Shown piece by piece: positions 10,388-22,473 of a stretch of 64,000 nucleotides of DNA. The notes under the pieces were generated by a model. It worked only from the letters and a program-made list of their open reading frames with translations. It made no database searches and was not told the DNA's origin. The DNA lies in assembly GCA_964036665.1 (NCBI GenBank), contig OZ038532.1, forward strand, positions 16,820,537 through 16,884,536, in the 5' to 3' direction. The translations under genes were made by a program, and so were the position numbers. The stretch is from Gordius sp. MW1 (lineage: Eukaryota > Nematomorpha > Gordioida > Gordea > Gordiidae). Positions within the stretch are counted from its first letter, which is position 1. Each line of letters starts with the position of its first letter.

Positions 10388-13364
10388 TCGCCTATTTTAC
10401 ATATTCGACACATCCACGGGTCAGCGATTTCTCATTGACACAGGCGCGGAAATTTCCGTTATTCCGCCTTCTCGAGACCATTCCTTGACCCCTTCATATG
10501 TGCAACTTCAGGCCGCCAATTCTACCCCTATCAAAACATATGGCCAAAAGCTTTTCACTTTGGACCTCGGCCTACGCAAAGAATTTAGATGGATTTTTAC
10601 AATAGCAGACGTTAAACAGCCAATCATCGGAGCCGATTTTCTTAATCACTACCATCTAGTAGTTGATATAAAAAAGAAGCAGCTCTTCGACACTCAAACG
10701 ACATTAACATCTGCAGGTAAGGCTACACTCGCTACGTCAATCAACATACAAGTTGGGATAATTGGCACCTCCCCCATCAAATCACTACTTCAGAAGTATG
10801 CCTCCATAGTGTCCCCTTCTGATTATAAGGCTCAAGTAACTCATAGCACTCAACACTATATACAGACCAACGGCCCCCCGGTTCGCTGAAAACCAAGGAG
10901 ACTCTTCCCGGACAAGCTTAAGATTGCCCGAGACGAATTTACTCACATGCTCGAACTTGGTATAATCCGTCCCTCTAACAGTGACTGGTCCTCACCCCTG
11001 CACATGGTACCCAAGAAGGCCGCGGGAGATTGGAGACCTTGTGGCGACTATTGCATGCTCAACAGTCGTACAATTCCCGACTGTTATCCACTTCCCCACC
11101 TCCATGATTTTGCGCTGACCCTTTGCAATAAAACGGTATTCTCAAAGATCGACTTAGTCAGGGCATACCACCAAATTCCAATGGCCCCGAGGATATTTCT
11201 AAAACCGCCATCACAACCCCGTCCGGTCTTTTTGAATTTCTTCGCATGCCATTTGGCCTTCGCAACGCTGCCCAGACGTTTCAACGCTTTATGGACCAAG
11301 TTTTTAGAGAACTTGACTTTGTTTTTGTTTACCTTGACGACGTACTCATCGCGAGTTCTTCCATTGATGAACACCACAATCATATTAGACTGGTTTTTAA
11401 AAGACTCAAGTCTTTCGGGATTAAAATCAGTCAGGATAAATGCGTATGGTGCCAAAACGAAATTAATTTTTTGGGACACAAAATCACCCCTCAAGGTTTG
11501 TCACCCCTTCAGGACAAGGTGGAAGCAATCCTCAATTTCCCCCAGCCTACTTCGATGACTCAGTTGAGACGCTTCTTAGGGATGATTAATTTTTATAGAC
11601 GGTTTATTCCCATGTGTGCCGATTTACTCAAACCTCTCACCGATTTGCTCGACGGTTCAAAGAAGACAATTTCCTGCACCCCGGAAGCTTCGACTGCTTT
11701 TAACAACGCCAAACTCGCTTTAAGCAATGTCGTGCCTCTCTCCCATCTTCAAAAAGACGCTCAACTCTCAATCACCACCGACGCTTCCAACTCAGCTGTA
11801 GGAGCCGTATTACATCAAATATCTAACGGTAATACGCTGCCTTTGGCCTTTTTTCCCAAAAGCTAACAAAAACTCAACAGCGATACAGTGCATTCGGTCG
11901 CGAATTATTAGCAATATATTTAACAATCCGCCATTACCGCCATTTTTTAGAAGGTCATGAATTCACTATTTATACAGACCACAAGCCACTAACTTATGCT
12001 TTCAGTACACCTATCGACAAATACTCCCCGCGGGAGATTAGACAGTTAGACTATATTTCGCAATATACTACCGATCTCCAATATATAGCTGGCAAATCAA
12101 ATGTAGTCGCTGACACCCTCTCAAGGTCTGAAATTGATTCCGTTGATTTTAAAGACAGGCCCCCAGTAGAAAGGTTAGCTTTGGCTCAGATGGAAGAAAA
12201 GTCGGCATTTCAGGACCTAAAGTCCCTAAAATTAACGCAACTTCCTATACCTGGCTCTGATTTGACCGTGCAATGCGACATGTCCACAACCTCACCTCGA
12301 CCACTTGTTCCAACTTCACTCAGACGCCTAATTTTTGATAACTTCCACAACTTATCACACCCTGGTACGCGTGCAACGCTTAAGCTGATTTCACGTCGAT
12401 ATGTTTGGCCCTCCATCAATATGGATGTAAGGAAATGGGCCAAATCATGCGTTGCTTGTCAAAAATCGAAGATTCATCGTCACATAAAAGCCCCTTTAGG
12501 CACATTTGCTGAACCTGACGCTCGATTTAGCCACATCCACGTCGATCTCGTTGGTCCACTACCACCGTCGAATGGATATACCCACTTACTCACCATTATT
12601 GACCGTTTCACACGATGGCCTGTCGCCATGCCGATCCGTGACACCTCAGCCCAAACGGTTGCAAAAGCTCTGATCAAGTATTGGATAGCTGACCTCGGAG
12701 TACCATCAAGCCTCACAATAGATAGAGGTCCCCAATTTGAGTCCCAATTATTTCGGAATCTCACGCAACTCCTTGGTGTAAATCACATCACAACCACTGC
12801 CTATCATCCACAAGCCAACGGCATGATTGAGAGATTTCATCGACAGTTGAAAAGTTCCTTGATGGCACAAGGTGACACAAACAAATGGGATGAGCTCTTA
12901 CCATTAATTTTGCTTGGCATTCGAACCACAATCAAGGAAGACTTAGGTTGCACTCCAGCCGAATTAGTTTATGGCAATACACTTAGACTTCCCGGCGAAT
13001 TTTTTTACGAACTCAAGAACACCTCATAACGCCTCCGAATTCATTAAATGCCTAAAACAACATTTTTACCATTTACCTTTTAAAAAAGTCAGGACACAAT
13101 TGACAAATGCAAGTACAACTTCACTTCTTAAGGACTGTAAATACGTTTTTATCCGTAATTATTTTGTTCGAAAAAGTTTGGTGCCACCATAGAGTAAAGT
13201 CCAAACATGCTAAATATTTTATTATTGAAAAAAACGGAAAAGCTGACTCAGTTTCGATCGAGCGATTGAAACCTGCATATTTATTCAACTCAGCCGCTTA
13301 CGGCTACCGAAAATGTAAATCCACCCAAAGTTTGTCCCTCCGACGACATCGCCGGACCAGCTAA
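10356..13364 (+). pseudogene. Pol of the gypsy element (PR-RT-RH-IN), broken
   Basis: Aspartic protease at 10425-10640 has FLIDTGAEISVIP with an intact DTGA. An in-frame TGA at 10887-10889 interrupts the linker to RT, and the same frame resumes with [21 protein letters not shown] one-base loss near 11185 moves RT into another frame. RT keeps FVYLDDVLI around 11325-11350. A second one-base loss near 11866 shifts the frame again before RNase H (TDHKPLTYAF at about 11975) and the LDYISQYTTDLQYIAGKSN tail. Integrase at 12181-13029 is open and has the zinc finger (H..H..CVACQ), HVDLVGPLP, TIDRGPQFES and ANGMIERFH, so D,D,E are all present. A decayed tail with KYFIIEKNGKADSV lies near 13220. The protein cannot be made whole from this copy. 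Confidence 0.88.
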
Positions 13365-13487
13365 CTCCGACCCAGACCTAACAAATCAAAAGAAAACCCA
13401 TACATCACATCGAGAAAAAGGCACGTGCATTGGCGCTATAAACTACTACACTAGCCACAACTCTCCGAGTGGAGCCCCGAGGATAGT

Positions 13488-13827
13488 TGTAGAGGCTCTT
13501 TCGCACGCTACTTTCCCTTGACCCCGTCTAGGCGAATTCTAACATGTGATTTTTATTTTAATAGCCCCTCGCATGTACTTAACCATCACGTGATTTTTAT
13601 TTTAATAGCCCCTCGCTTGTACTTAACCATTAGGTGATTTTTATTTTAATAGCCCCTCGCTTGTACTTAACCATCACGTTATTTTTTATTTTAATAGCCC
13701 CTCGCTTGTATTCAATCATCGCCTGATTATTCAAATTATAATGGGCTCGCGCAGCTAGATAAGCACAACTTTTAAAACTAACATTTATTATTCGTTTTTT
13801 CGCTAAATAATGAAATAAACCACTTCA
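13488..13827 (+). repeat. 3' LTR of the gypsy element
   Basis: 340 bp, same length as the 5' LTR, with three single-base differences by eye. It is preceded by a purine-rich stretch (GTGGAGCCCCGAGGATAG) that could be the polypurine tract, and followed by the CGTG target duplicate. Confidence 0.95.
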
Positions 13828-13831
13828 CGTG

Positions 13832-14482
13832 TATTCGTTTTTTTTGCATCTGTGCAAAATGTGTCTTGTCACTTGCGTAGAAAGGGTTTATTGATTGGAT
13901 GATCTTAGCGTCAAAAACCAAATTACCTAGCAAAATTTATAAGCATATTATAATATAGGCTGCATAACAATTAATAATAATATATAGTAATTAAAATAAA
14001 ATTAAAAAACTATCTTTTTGTTAATATGTAAACAGAAAAAATAATATGATATGCCTTTCTGATGATTACTAATGAAAAATACTAAAATTGATAGCTAAAT
14101 TAATAAATGAAAATAATAGCAATGAATATGAATTTAAAAACTTATTTTTGTTTACTGTAGATGGTGAATTGAATAATAAAATTCAGATTTGTGCATAGCA
14201 ATTAAAAATATTAAGCAATTATTGCATAGCAATTAATATAATAAAAACAATTAAAACTTACTTGGGTGGCTTATAAAATCAATTAAAAATTTAGAAACCC
14301 AGACAATATAATTAATAAAACTTAATAACAAACATAAAAAGTTACAAATATACATAATGGATAATAATGAAATTTAATTGAATAATAATAATGGACTTGC
14401 GACGTAACAAGCAGCGACATGCAATAGCTCCGCTATTGCCTGTTACGACCGCGCATGACAAAATGTCAAAATGAGCAGCGAC
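13832..14482. other. AT-rich DNA; palindromic 'GCAGCGAC' motif at its right edge
   Basis: No coding frame. Near 14405-14455 lies a short inverted motif, AATAGCTCCGCTATT, preceded by AAGCAGCGACATGC. The same motif recurs at 15598-15640 and, reversed, at 31130-31170, marking the end of a larger dispersed repeat whose other end carries the CCAAT arrays. Confidence 0.5.
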
Positions 14483-15597
14483 TAGTGTTTCGATCTCGTC
14501 TCGTCTCGGTCTCGAAAACAAAATCTCGTCTCGTCTCGGGAGCGATTAAGAAAATCGATCTCGTCTCGTCTCGGTCTAGAAAAATCTCGGTCTCGTCTCG
14601 ACTTTTAAAAAAAATATATTCGGAATAAAAATTTCTCTTGTTTTATTAAAAATATAAATAAGTGTTCAAAAATCCAAATGGCAAATTTTATATTTTTCGA
14701 AAAACTTTAATACACAAACTTTTTAAAGATTTAGCGGGACACGACATCTCATTGACAATATAAAGATATGAATTAACTCATAAAGATAACATTTTCTATA
14801 AAAAGTGCAGACTAAAAAAACTATAGATAAATTTGAAATTTAAAAAATTAAATTTTATTGTTCTAGCAAATTATAATATTTGTATTAAATTCACTCTGTC
14901 TGTCAACTATAGGACTTCGAAAATTATAAGTTCGCTTATAGTTGATTTAGTTGCATAATTGAGCAAAATGAGACCCTTTATTAACCTTTGCTAATGCTTC
15001 AAAGTAGACCTTAACATATTTAAGGCAAATGTTTAAGTCCATTAATATAACCATCATTAATTATAGCCCATATGCATGTTTACTATAGCGCTATAAACCA
15101 CAAAGTGCGAGTGACATTTAATGATGTTATTATTATTTACAGAATTGATAACTAGTTGCACAAATTAAAACGTTGTAAAAACAACAATAAAAGCAGCATT
15201 ATTATAGAATTAAGAACATAAGGTTTAAACTTTAAATTAATGAGTACGTATTTAAATATATGACAAAAATCAACCATACTTAGGTAAATGATTGCCAAAT
15301 TTTAATTTTTTTGCAAAAATATATAATATTAACTACACTTGGGATTTTTTTTAATATCAAATATATTCCATACATATTGATTTACACTTAATACCTTAAA
15401 TGTAAATTAAAACACACAATAATTTACTAAAATCTAACGATCAATAAAAAGTCGAGATCTCGCCGAGAAAATCTAGTATCGTCTCGTCTCGACCTCAAAA
15501 TTCTCGTCTCGATCTCGACCTCAAAATTCTCGTCTCGATCTCGACTCAATTTTTCAAATTCTCGTCTCGGTTTTTTCTCGGTTTTTCCGCATCACTA
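14483..15597. mobile_element. Non-autonomous hAT element 'hAT-N', copy 1
   Basis: 1115 bp. Left end TAGTGTTTCGATCTCG, right end (reverse complement) TAGTGATGCGGAAAAACCG. The 8-bp target duplication GCAGCGAC lies at 14475-14482 and 15598-15605. The subterminal 100-130 bp at each end are packed with CTCGTCTCG-type repeats. The interior is AT-rich without coding frames. TAGTG ends, an 8-bp duplication and dense subterminal repeats all fit the hAT superfamily. Confidence 0.88.
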
Positions 15598-15714
15598 GCA
15601 GCGACATACAATAGCTCCGCTATTGCCTATTATGACCGTACACCTAAAAATGACACAGGTATTGTAAGGATATCTCAAAAAATTTACAGGTGCTAAATTA
15701 AAACTTTTTCAACC

Positions 15715-16620
15715 ACATTTTGCCCAATGGTCATTTTTTTCCATTGGTCAGCAGCCAGGACACGGTAAAAGTGGATATAAATTCATAAGAGTCAAAAAAA
15801 AAATTCGATTCACATTTTGGCCAATGGTCATTTTTTCATTGGTCAGCAGCCAGGACACGGTAAAAGTGGATATAAATTCATAAGAGTCAAAAAAAACGAA
15901 AAAAAAAATTTATTCACATTTTGGCCAATGGTCATTTTTTTTATTGGCCAGTTCCAAGAGACGGTCTATAACATGAGTCAAAAAATAACGAAAAAAATAT
16001 CTCGAATCATAATTTGGCCAATGGTCATTTTTTCCATTGGTCAGCAGCCAGGACACGGTAAAAGTGGATATGAATTCATAATAGTCAAAAAAAAACGAAA
16101 AAAATAATTTCGATTCACATTTTAACTAATGGTCATTTTTTCCATCGGTCAGGAGCCAGTGGACGGCCAAAAAGTCATAATAGCAATGGTAGTAACAGGA
16201 ACAATCATAATAGTAAAAAAAACGGAAAAAATAAACTTGGATTCACATTTTGGCCAATGGTCATTTTTTCCATCGGTCAGCAGCCAACGGACGGCCAAAA
16301 AGTCATAATAGCAATGGTAGTAACAGGAACAATCATAATAGGCGAAAAAAAGCGAAAAAATAAACTTGGTTTCACATTTTGGCCAACATTTTTTTCATTG
16401 GTCAGCCAGCACCCAACGGACGGCCAAAAAGTCATAATAGCAATGGTAGTAACAAAAACAATCATAATAGGCGAAAAAAAATCGAAAAAATAAACTTGGA
16501 TTCACATTTTGGCCAATGGTCATTTTTTTCATTGGTCAGCACCCAACGGACGGCCAAAAAGTGTTATTATCAATGGTAGTAACAAGAACAATCATAAGAG
16601 TCAAAAAAAACCCGGGATTC
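15715..16620 (+). repeat. CCAAT-hairpin minisatellite array with tRNA B-box
   Basis: About eight imperfect units of 90-130 bp. Each contains GGCCAATGG-TCATTTTTTC-CATTGGTCAGC, a stem of CCAATGG/CCATTGG, then ACGGACGGCCAAAAAGTCAT or CAGGACACGGTAAAAG and an A-rich tail. The array ends at about 16600 with the complement of GGGTTCGAATCCC, a tRNA/SINE B-box. The open frames that cross it arise from the repeat period. Reverse-oriented relatives lie at 23890-24780, 29280-31080 and 32260-32900. Confidence 0.75.
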
Positions 16621-18073
16621 GAACCCAAAAACTAGTTAAATTAATAAAAATTAAAAGTAAACAAAACAAGACATGCGGTGCATGACATTCAGTGTAGCAC
16701 GCCAAATAGCGGGACAAAACAAAAAGGAAAGTGAGCCCATAAATTGCATAGCAGTTAATATCAAAATATTAAGCAAGAATCATTATTCAGGAACATGCAA
16801 AAATATATTTTGCACTCACGTTCGATTTTACATTAAATTAAATAATCTGGAAGAGTTCAAAAAATAAAAAAAATTGCGAACTTTGGAATGGTATAATTTT
16901 TAAACAATGGATTCGGAAAGGAAAGACGTTGTGTGAGCTTATTTGGCAACGTCTCTTTTGTTAAATTCAATTTAAAAAATTAATTTTGAATAAATACTTT
17001 TTGAGTAATCATCAATCAAATAGGTGTAACTTAAAAGTTACATTGGTCCCTGTCGGGTTAACGCACTGTTTTCGTAGCTCAGATTGTAGTTCCAAAATCA
17101 CTGGTTTTAAAGCCTTCACCACATCTTAAAACGAAATCTAAAATCCTTGCATTTTATGAATTGCTTTGCTGTGTGTCCATAAAAGGCACCATGGATTTAT
17201 TCATTATTTTTAATTGATTTTAAGCCTATAATTTAATATTTGAAGAATTTGTGTTAGACTGTTTTGAGTTTTCTAATTATGTCTTGAAAACGATTTTACA
17301 TTGTTGAAAAGGACTTTGACATCGCTAATTACCCGTTATTTTGATGGTTAATTTTAAATTCGTGGTGAGTTTTTTTTTGCATTTAAATTAAAGATCTAAG
17401 GCAATGTAACATAATAACATTTTCATATTATTAAAAGGGGAGAAACAACGTCATAATTCTAATATTAATCACTTTTAACTCTTTATTACGGAAGGACCAA
17501 GTTTTATCGAGGTCTTTCGAGCAACATTGCAGGCTCATTTATTGCATTTCAAAAGCATATTTTTACTTGATCAAATAAAACTCATATCTTTTCCTCCTAA
17601 TTTAGTGGCAAACTGTAATACATTAACGCTTTTTATACCCAACGCTATATATTGCTCGCCTTCTCATTCTAAACAAAAAGCATGGCTACTACAATTTTCA
17701 CTACATATCATTGGCATAGACAAGAATTTTGTGAGGATGAAAGGTACAAAGCAGCAATCATGGGGAGGGGATGCCCCTGAAGACCATAACTTGTGAATAA
17801 TAATTTTCAGTGCATATCGCATATTCAGTCAGAATCATTATCAAAAGTCAGAACACTCTGCATAAGAAGCCCATTCCCATACACAGATATCTGTCTAAAT
17901 TGATTTAAGGAATCAATCCCATCTATATCACTTTAAAATTACTGGGTCATATAATTAATGCAACATGAGCAAAACCATAAGTGTCATGTAAAGGCTTAAC
18001 AATAATTTTATTTATGGCATTGAAATACTTAGTTCATGTTAAGAGCGATATTATATAAATAATGAATAAATTA
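16621..18073. other. AT-rich DNA between arrays and eEF1G
   Basis: Holds the right end of the piggyBac (CCCTGTCGGG then TTAA, 17048-17061). 17071-17110 resembles a tRNA A-box half (CGTAGCTCAGATTGTAG) with no matching 3' half. A plus-strand open frame at 17527-17796 (89 codons) is not recognised and shows no splice or family support. 18007-18012 reads TTTATT, giving an AATAAA polyadenylation signal for eEF1G 62 nt past its stop. Confidence 0.5.
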
Positions 18074-19891
18074 TCATTTGAAAATTTTGCCTTGATTAAA
18101 CTTTTTTCCATCAAATTTTCCTTCCCATGCCAAATATTCATTAACAGTTTCTTTTGTTTTAACTGAAGTAGCATCTAGCTTTTTCCAATCATATGACTCA
18201 TAATCAATTTGCCAATCAGGGCATAACTATAAAATTTTAATCTATAAATCTAAATAATGGTAACCTCAAAAGCAAGGTTTTGTCCCCTCCATATCCAAAT
18301 ACCAGAAATGGTTGACTTGTTATCTTCTCCAAATAAAATCATGCTGGCAAATGCATGTTTACGCATTTTGTCAAGTCTTTGAAACATTCCTTGAATAAAA
18401 TTGTAAAGGCACTATAGCTTTATGTACCCGTAATAAGGTTGCAACTCATGTAAATTTTCTTTAGTTCTTCTGTAAATTTATATTCACAATACCAAATGGA
18501 GTAATTTTCAGGATCAAATTTTTCCCAGAAGAATGGAATAGATACACTTGTGTCATTGTTTGAATACATACGTTTAAATTCATCTAGATTGAAGGTTCTA
18601 TTTTAAAATATGCTGATGAGTCTATGAGCATACCCCTTAGGTAATTCTGATAGAGGATCTTTAAATTTTTTTTCTTCCAACATTGCAGCATCCTCTTCCT
18701 CTTCTTCAGTCACTTCTTTCTATAATATTAATTAGGATGTCATCTAATTTAGAATATAACTTGAGGTTTTTTGACTTCCTTTTTTTCTCCATCTTTTTTA
18801 GGTTTTTTCCCCTTATCTATATAAAGATGTATATATTTTATATGAGAATTATAAATTAACTATAAATCCCACCCAAATATGCAATTAATATGCCTCTAGA
18901 TGACGAATTCATATATTAATAAATACATAAATGCTTTTATAGAGGTTAAATAAAACTTTAAAAACATGTATTTACCATCAACAATTGGCATTTTGTCACA
19001 ATAATTAAATTTGCCAATAACTTTTTCAAATTCAGGTTGATGTATTAAGGTGTTAAACCACCTAAGCAAACATTTGTAGCTCTTTCTAAATTCAGGCATA
19101 AAAAGCTGTTACAGTTGTAAACAATACAAAAAATACATACCATCTGAAAAGGTTTGATTAAATATGAAGATAGTATAACATCAGCAAGTGTAATTCTTTC
19201 TCCAACAAGAAAGGTGTTGTTTAGAAGATGATTATTCACAATACTTAAAAGTTTCTTAGTTTCCATAATTGCTTTTTCTTCAGCCTTTAAATAAATTATA
19301 TAAAACGAAAAAATATTATACATTTTTATTATAAGGCAGTATTCCTAAATATGGATATAACCAAGTTGATATGTGTGGTAATAATTCATTCTCAGCAAAC
19401 TGGATCCATTGAATCATTAAAGAAAAATCAAAATGATGTTTGGGTGACAATTTATCATTCGCAACTAAATATAACAAAACCAATATAGCTGTTAAAAATA
19501 CTTTTATTAATGTAAAATCAGATAGACTAATCAGGTAATCATTGATATCATGGGTAAGATTCATCATTTTAACCAATATTACCAAAATGAGTAATTGCAT
19601 TGCTCTCAAATATAGACTGTCCAGATGCTGTTTCAAATGTAGGCACCTAGATAAAATAAATTTGACAACATAAACAAAAATTACCTTTCCTAATGGAAAT
19701 TTTTTTAAAAAATCTGAGGACTTGTTCGTCTCGCCAAACACAAAATCAGGAGAATTAGACTTGACATTGATTTCTGCGCCAGAATACTTTGCTGCCACTA
19801 ATATTTTATAAGTCCTAAAATTATCTTCATACGTATATAAAGTCTAGAAAATAAATTTTAGTTTCTATAAATTTACCCCAGACACGTTCAT
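18074..19891 (-). CDS. EEF1G: Elongation factor 1-gamma
   Basis: Eleven exons on the minus strand, in gene order: 19891-19877, 19843-19685, 19646-19583, 19464-19322, 19284-19141, 19105-18976, 18816-18761, 18719-18634, 18597-18428, 18389-18265, 18226-18074. They join in frame to 1245 nt (414 residues plus TGA); animal eEF1G is usually about 430. Residues 1-210 are the GST-like domain (start [25 protein letters not shown] helix; NTLIHQPEF). A Lys/Glu-rich linker follows ([16 protein letters not shown], then an acidic run). The conserved C-terminal domain runs from [19 protein letters not shown] through [20 protein letters not shown] to the end FNQGKIFK. The protein scaffolds the eEF1B exchange complex that reloads eEF1A with GTP. 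All ten introns are GT-AG: 33, 38, 118, 37, 35, 159, 41, 36, 38 and 38 nt. No lesion seen, so it is probably functional. Confidence 0.95.
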
Positions 19892-20508
19892 AACGGAAGG
19901 TAAATGAAGATATATGAATGCGTGAAAGTGAGTGAAAGTTAACTCTATACGTACAAATCATAAATAAATAAAAAGTTTTAACACATTTCGGTGGTATTTA
20001 TCTGCCATTTAAAAAACAGTGAGCCATCAATGTTTATATATTACTAACAATGCCGTATTATTCTTTTACAAATTCTTTAGACTATTGCCCATATATTTAT
20101 AACTCAACCGTCTAAACTAATATGGTTTTCAAATTTTGACAAAATTATTATCGCATACCATTTAATAATTTAAATTTATGCTAATCTTTTTTGTTTGATA
20201 GCAATCTTACAATTCTTGATTTATTTGGAACTAACCAATAAAGAAGCTATAACATAACTCATAATAATAACATATAAACTTTATAGATAGTAGTTAAGTT
20301 GTTTTGAGAAATTAAATGATTTAAAATATCCTTAATTATTTAATATGAAATTAGTCACATTCTCCTTAAAGGGCGTAGGCAGGCTTGCCTAAGTAGTGGG
20401 GTTTCAAATTATATGATGGACTACTTATTAAATGTGGGGGGGGGGGGGGGGTAAATTTTGTTTAAAAAAATTAGATTAAACAAAAATTAATTAAAATTAT
20501 CTAAATTC
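19892..20508. other. Upstream DNA of eEF1G
   Basis: AT-rich, no gene. The eEF1G promoter should lie just above 19892, but no clear TATA element can be singled out in such AT-rich DNA. A run of 16 Gs at about 20437-20452 lies on the plus strand. Confidence 0.4.
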
Positions 20509-20660
20509 TAGTTATGCGGGAAAACCGAGAAAATTCTTTGTTTAATTGAGACGAGACGAGACGTGACGAGAATTTGAAAAATTGACCCGAGATCGAGACG
20601 AGAGTTTTGAACTCGATACGACTATTTTTATAGTCGAGATCTAGGCTTTAAATTTTTTTT
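20509..20660. mobile_element. hAT-N fragment (one end only)
   Basis: Begins TAGTTATGCGGGAAAACCGAG and continues with GAGACGAGACGAGACGTGACGAG repeats, matching the right end of the 14483-15597 element in reverse. The opposite end and target duplication were not found, so the copy is truncated or too diverged. Confidence 0.65.
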
Positions 20661-22473
20661 ATTGGCCATCATAATTATATATACTAAATTTAGTTTATAT
20701 TTGTTTTGTATGCTCTACATGATGCTGAATGTAAACTAATATAATTCAGAGTCCTTTATTATTGATTTTACACACCAAATTATAATCAATATTAGATATA
20801 TACCCGCGAAAAATTAATAGCTGTGGTCCTAATTAAAAAATTATTTAAAATCTTTGTTACATACTTATATACAGAGCCTTATATGAACATACAAACATAA
20901 GTTCTGATAAAGTAGTGGTGTTAGTAAAACATCTTAGGCCTTTAATGACATCTTTGTTACATACTTAATTACGTAATTGAATATTTTTCTTAAAAGGGAA
21001 TCATATGTTTTAAGCGCCAATATTAATTACAACATAAATTGCCTCGAGGCATAGTCAATTAACTTTTAAAACCATAATATATGATGTATCACATGTAATT
21101 AACTGTGAGCATCGGGAAATTATAAATTTCCCAAGGGAACTTCCTCTGGGAATTTCCCTATACTGCCATCTGTAATTCTTAGCAAGGTGGGTTTAATTAA
21201 ATGATATTTTATAAATGGGTTACACTGGGTTTTTTTCGGGCCTAGCTTAGGTCTAGGGTCGGGCTGCCTAAACCGGCCTGGCTCAAGCCTAATTAATTGT
21301 TTAAATCTTGCCCTAGCCCGGCGCCACTCAAGCCGGGTTTGGTTGCGCAGAATTATAATTATATGTGAAATTAACAAATTTTAATAGAAAAAACAAACTG
21401 CATTAACGATAGTTGCATTTAATGGTACCTTTTAGCAAAATGATAGCATGCATATTTTTAAATATTTACTATTCTTTTTTCAAATAACAGCCATATCAAA
21501 GATATTTCAACTTTTAACTACAATTTATAAATTTATTAATCAATAAGCCTTTTTCTAACCTTTATTACCAATCATATATTTACATTATAGAGCATTATTA
21601 TTTTTTTATCATAAAGTCTCTTTGATCCCTATTTTATAGTGCATGTTCTATTATAACAGTAATTTATTTATCAGAATGAGGATTATAGATCTGCATGAGC
21701 CGGGTCAACGCGCGGCCCTTAGGCCCAAGAGCTGCGCCGGACCTAAAATAGGAGTCTTCAAAAAGTGCGAGTTGAACTGGAACCTAGATAATTAAAACAG
21801 TTAGGATTTTATTTTTCTCTCTCTCAAATTAGGAATATAAAACAAAGAATGGATGTATTATTCTAAGGAAATGAAATTTGGTCGAGGATTTTAATTTTAT
21901 AAAAAAAGGATGTAATTTATAGAGAATTATGATTAAGTAAGGTAAGTCGTCTCATAGATGAGAAAAAGACCAAATTAAAGCTCCAATAAAATAGAAGTTC
22001 ATAATTTTTAAACGACAATTTTGAATTATAATTTTTTGTGTGCTAGATAAGTAACTTTAAATACAACGTTTTTATTATACAAATAATTATACTTAGAACA
22101 ATGTGGAATTGTTCTTAATTTATTTGGGCCTGGTCGATTAGCATTAATTTGCGAGGAATTATTTAGCCAGTATCGCAATTATCCGCTATAAAGCCACAAC
22201 TTAGACAAATTTATAGAATTTATATATAAAGGTAATCAGTTGGGCCCATAAACAATAATATAAATTGGGCTGGAGCGAGCTCGAAAATTTAAAGCCAATC
22301 TATGGTCATTAGCTAGTCTATTTGCGAAAGTAAAATAAAAGTCTTTTACAGTAGCATGAGCACACAGCCATTAAAAACCCGTATAAGTTTCCACAGCAAT
22401 GAAAAATTACAATTTGGACAGGATGGACAACCAAAAACGAGCCCATAAATTGTTGAAATAAATGATCGTAATA
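20661..22473. other. AT-rich DNA with two GC-rich islets
   Basis: No coding frame. 21235-21345 and 21695-21770 are short GC-rich patches with GGGCC/CCGGG words (for example CCGGCCTGGCTCAAGCC), different from everything around them. They may be ends of a degraded element, but no repeats pair them convincingly. Confidence 0.35.

Larger units (their letters stand above)
9193..13827 (+). mobile_element. Full-length CsRn1-like Ty3/gypsy LTR retrotransposon
   Basis: 340-bp LTRs begin TGTAGAGG and end CCACTTCA. They differ at only three positions that I can count. A 4-bp target duplication CGTG lies at 9189-9192 and 13828-13831. A primer-binding site starts TGGTGACCC two bases after the LTR, matching a tRNA-Trp 3' end; a better-preserved version occurs at 29546-29562. 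Order is gag, PR, RT, RH, IN. The tRNA-Trp primer, the C-x2-H gag motif and the 4-bp duplication fit the CsRn1/Kabuki group. The young LTRs indicate recent insertion, but pol carries one stop and at least two frameshifts. It lies inside the piggyBac span 6256-17057. Confidence 0.93.
6256..17057. mobile_element. piggyBac element expanded by nested insertions
   Basis: The left end reads TTAA then CCCGACAGGGA (TTAA at 6252-6255) and the right end TCCCTGTCGGG then TTAA (17058-17061). TTAA target duplication is the piggyBac signature, and a piggyBac transposase relic (6465-8060) lies just inside the left end. Subterminal repeats resembling GGTGTAACTTAAAAGTTACA occur at about 6384, 8287 (reverse) and 17030. 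The 10.8-kb span is far longer than normal because a gypsy element (9193-13827), a hAT-N element (14483-15597) and hairpin arrays lie inside. The similarity of the two ends beyond 11 bp is weak, so pairing them as one element is an inference. Confidence 0.6.

Noticed and set aside
16904-16935. Possible start of a piggyBac transposase (ATGGATTCGGAAAGG)
   Set aside because: It stops after nine codons and lies on the plus strand, opposite to the transposase relic.
17071-17115. tRNA gene
   Set aside because: Only an A-box-like half (CGTAGCTCAGATTGTAG) is present; no B-box or acceptor stem at the right distance.
17527-17796. 89-codon plus-strand frame between the piggyBac end and eEF1G
   Set aside because: No family resemblance, codon pattern or convincing splice partners; not called as a gene.
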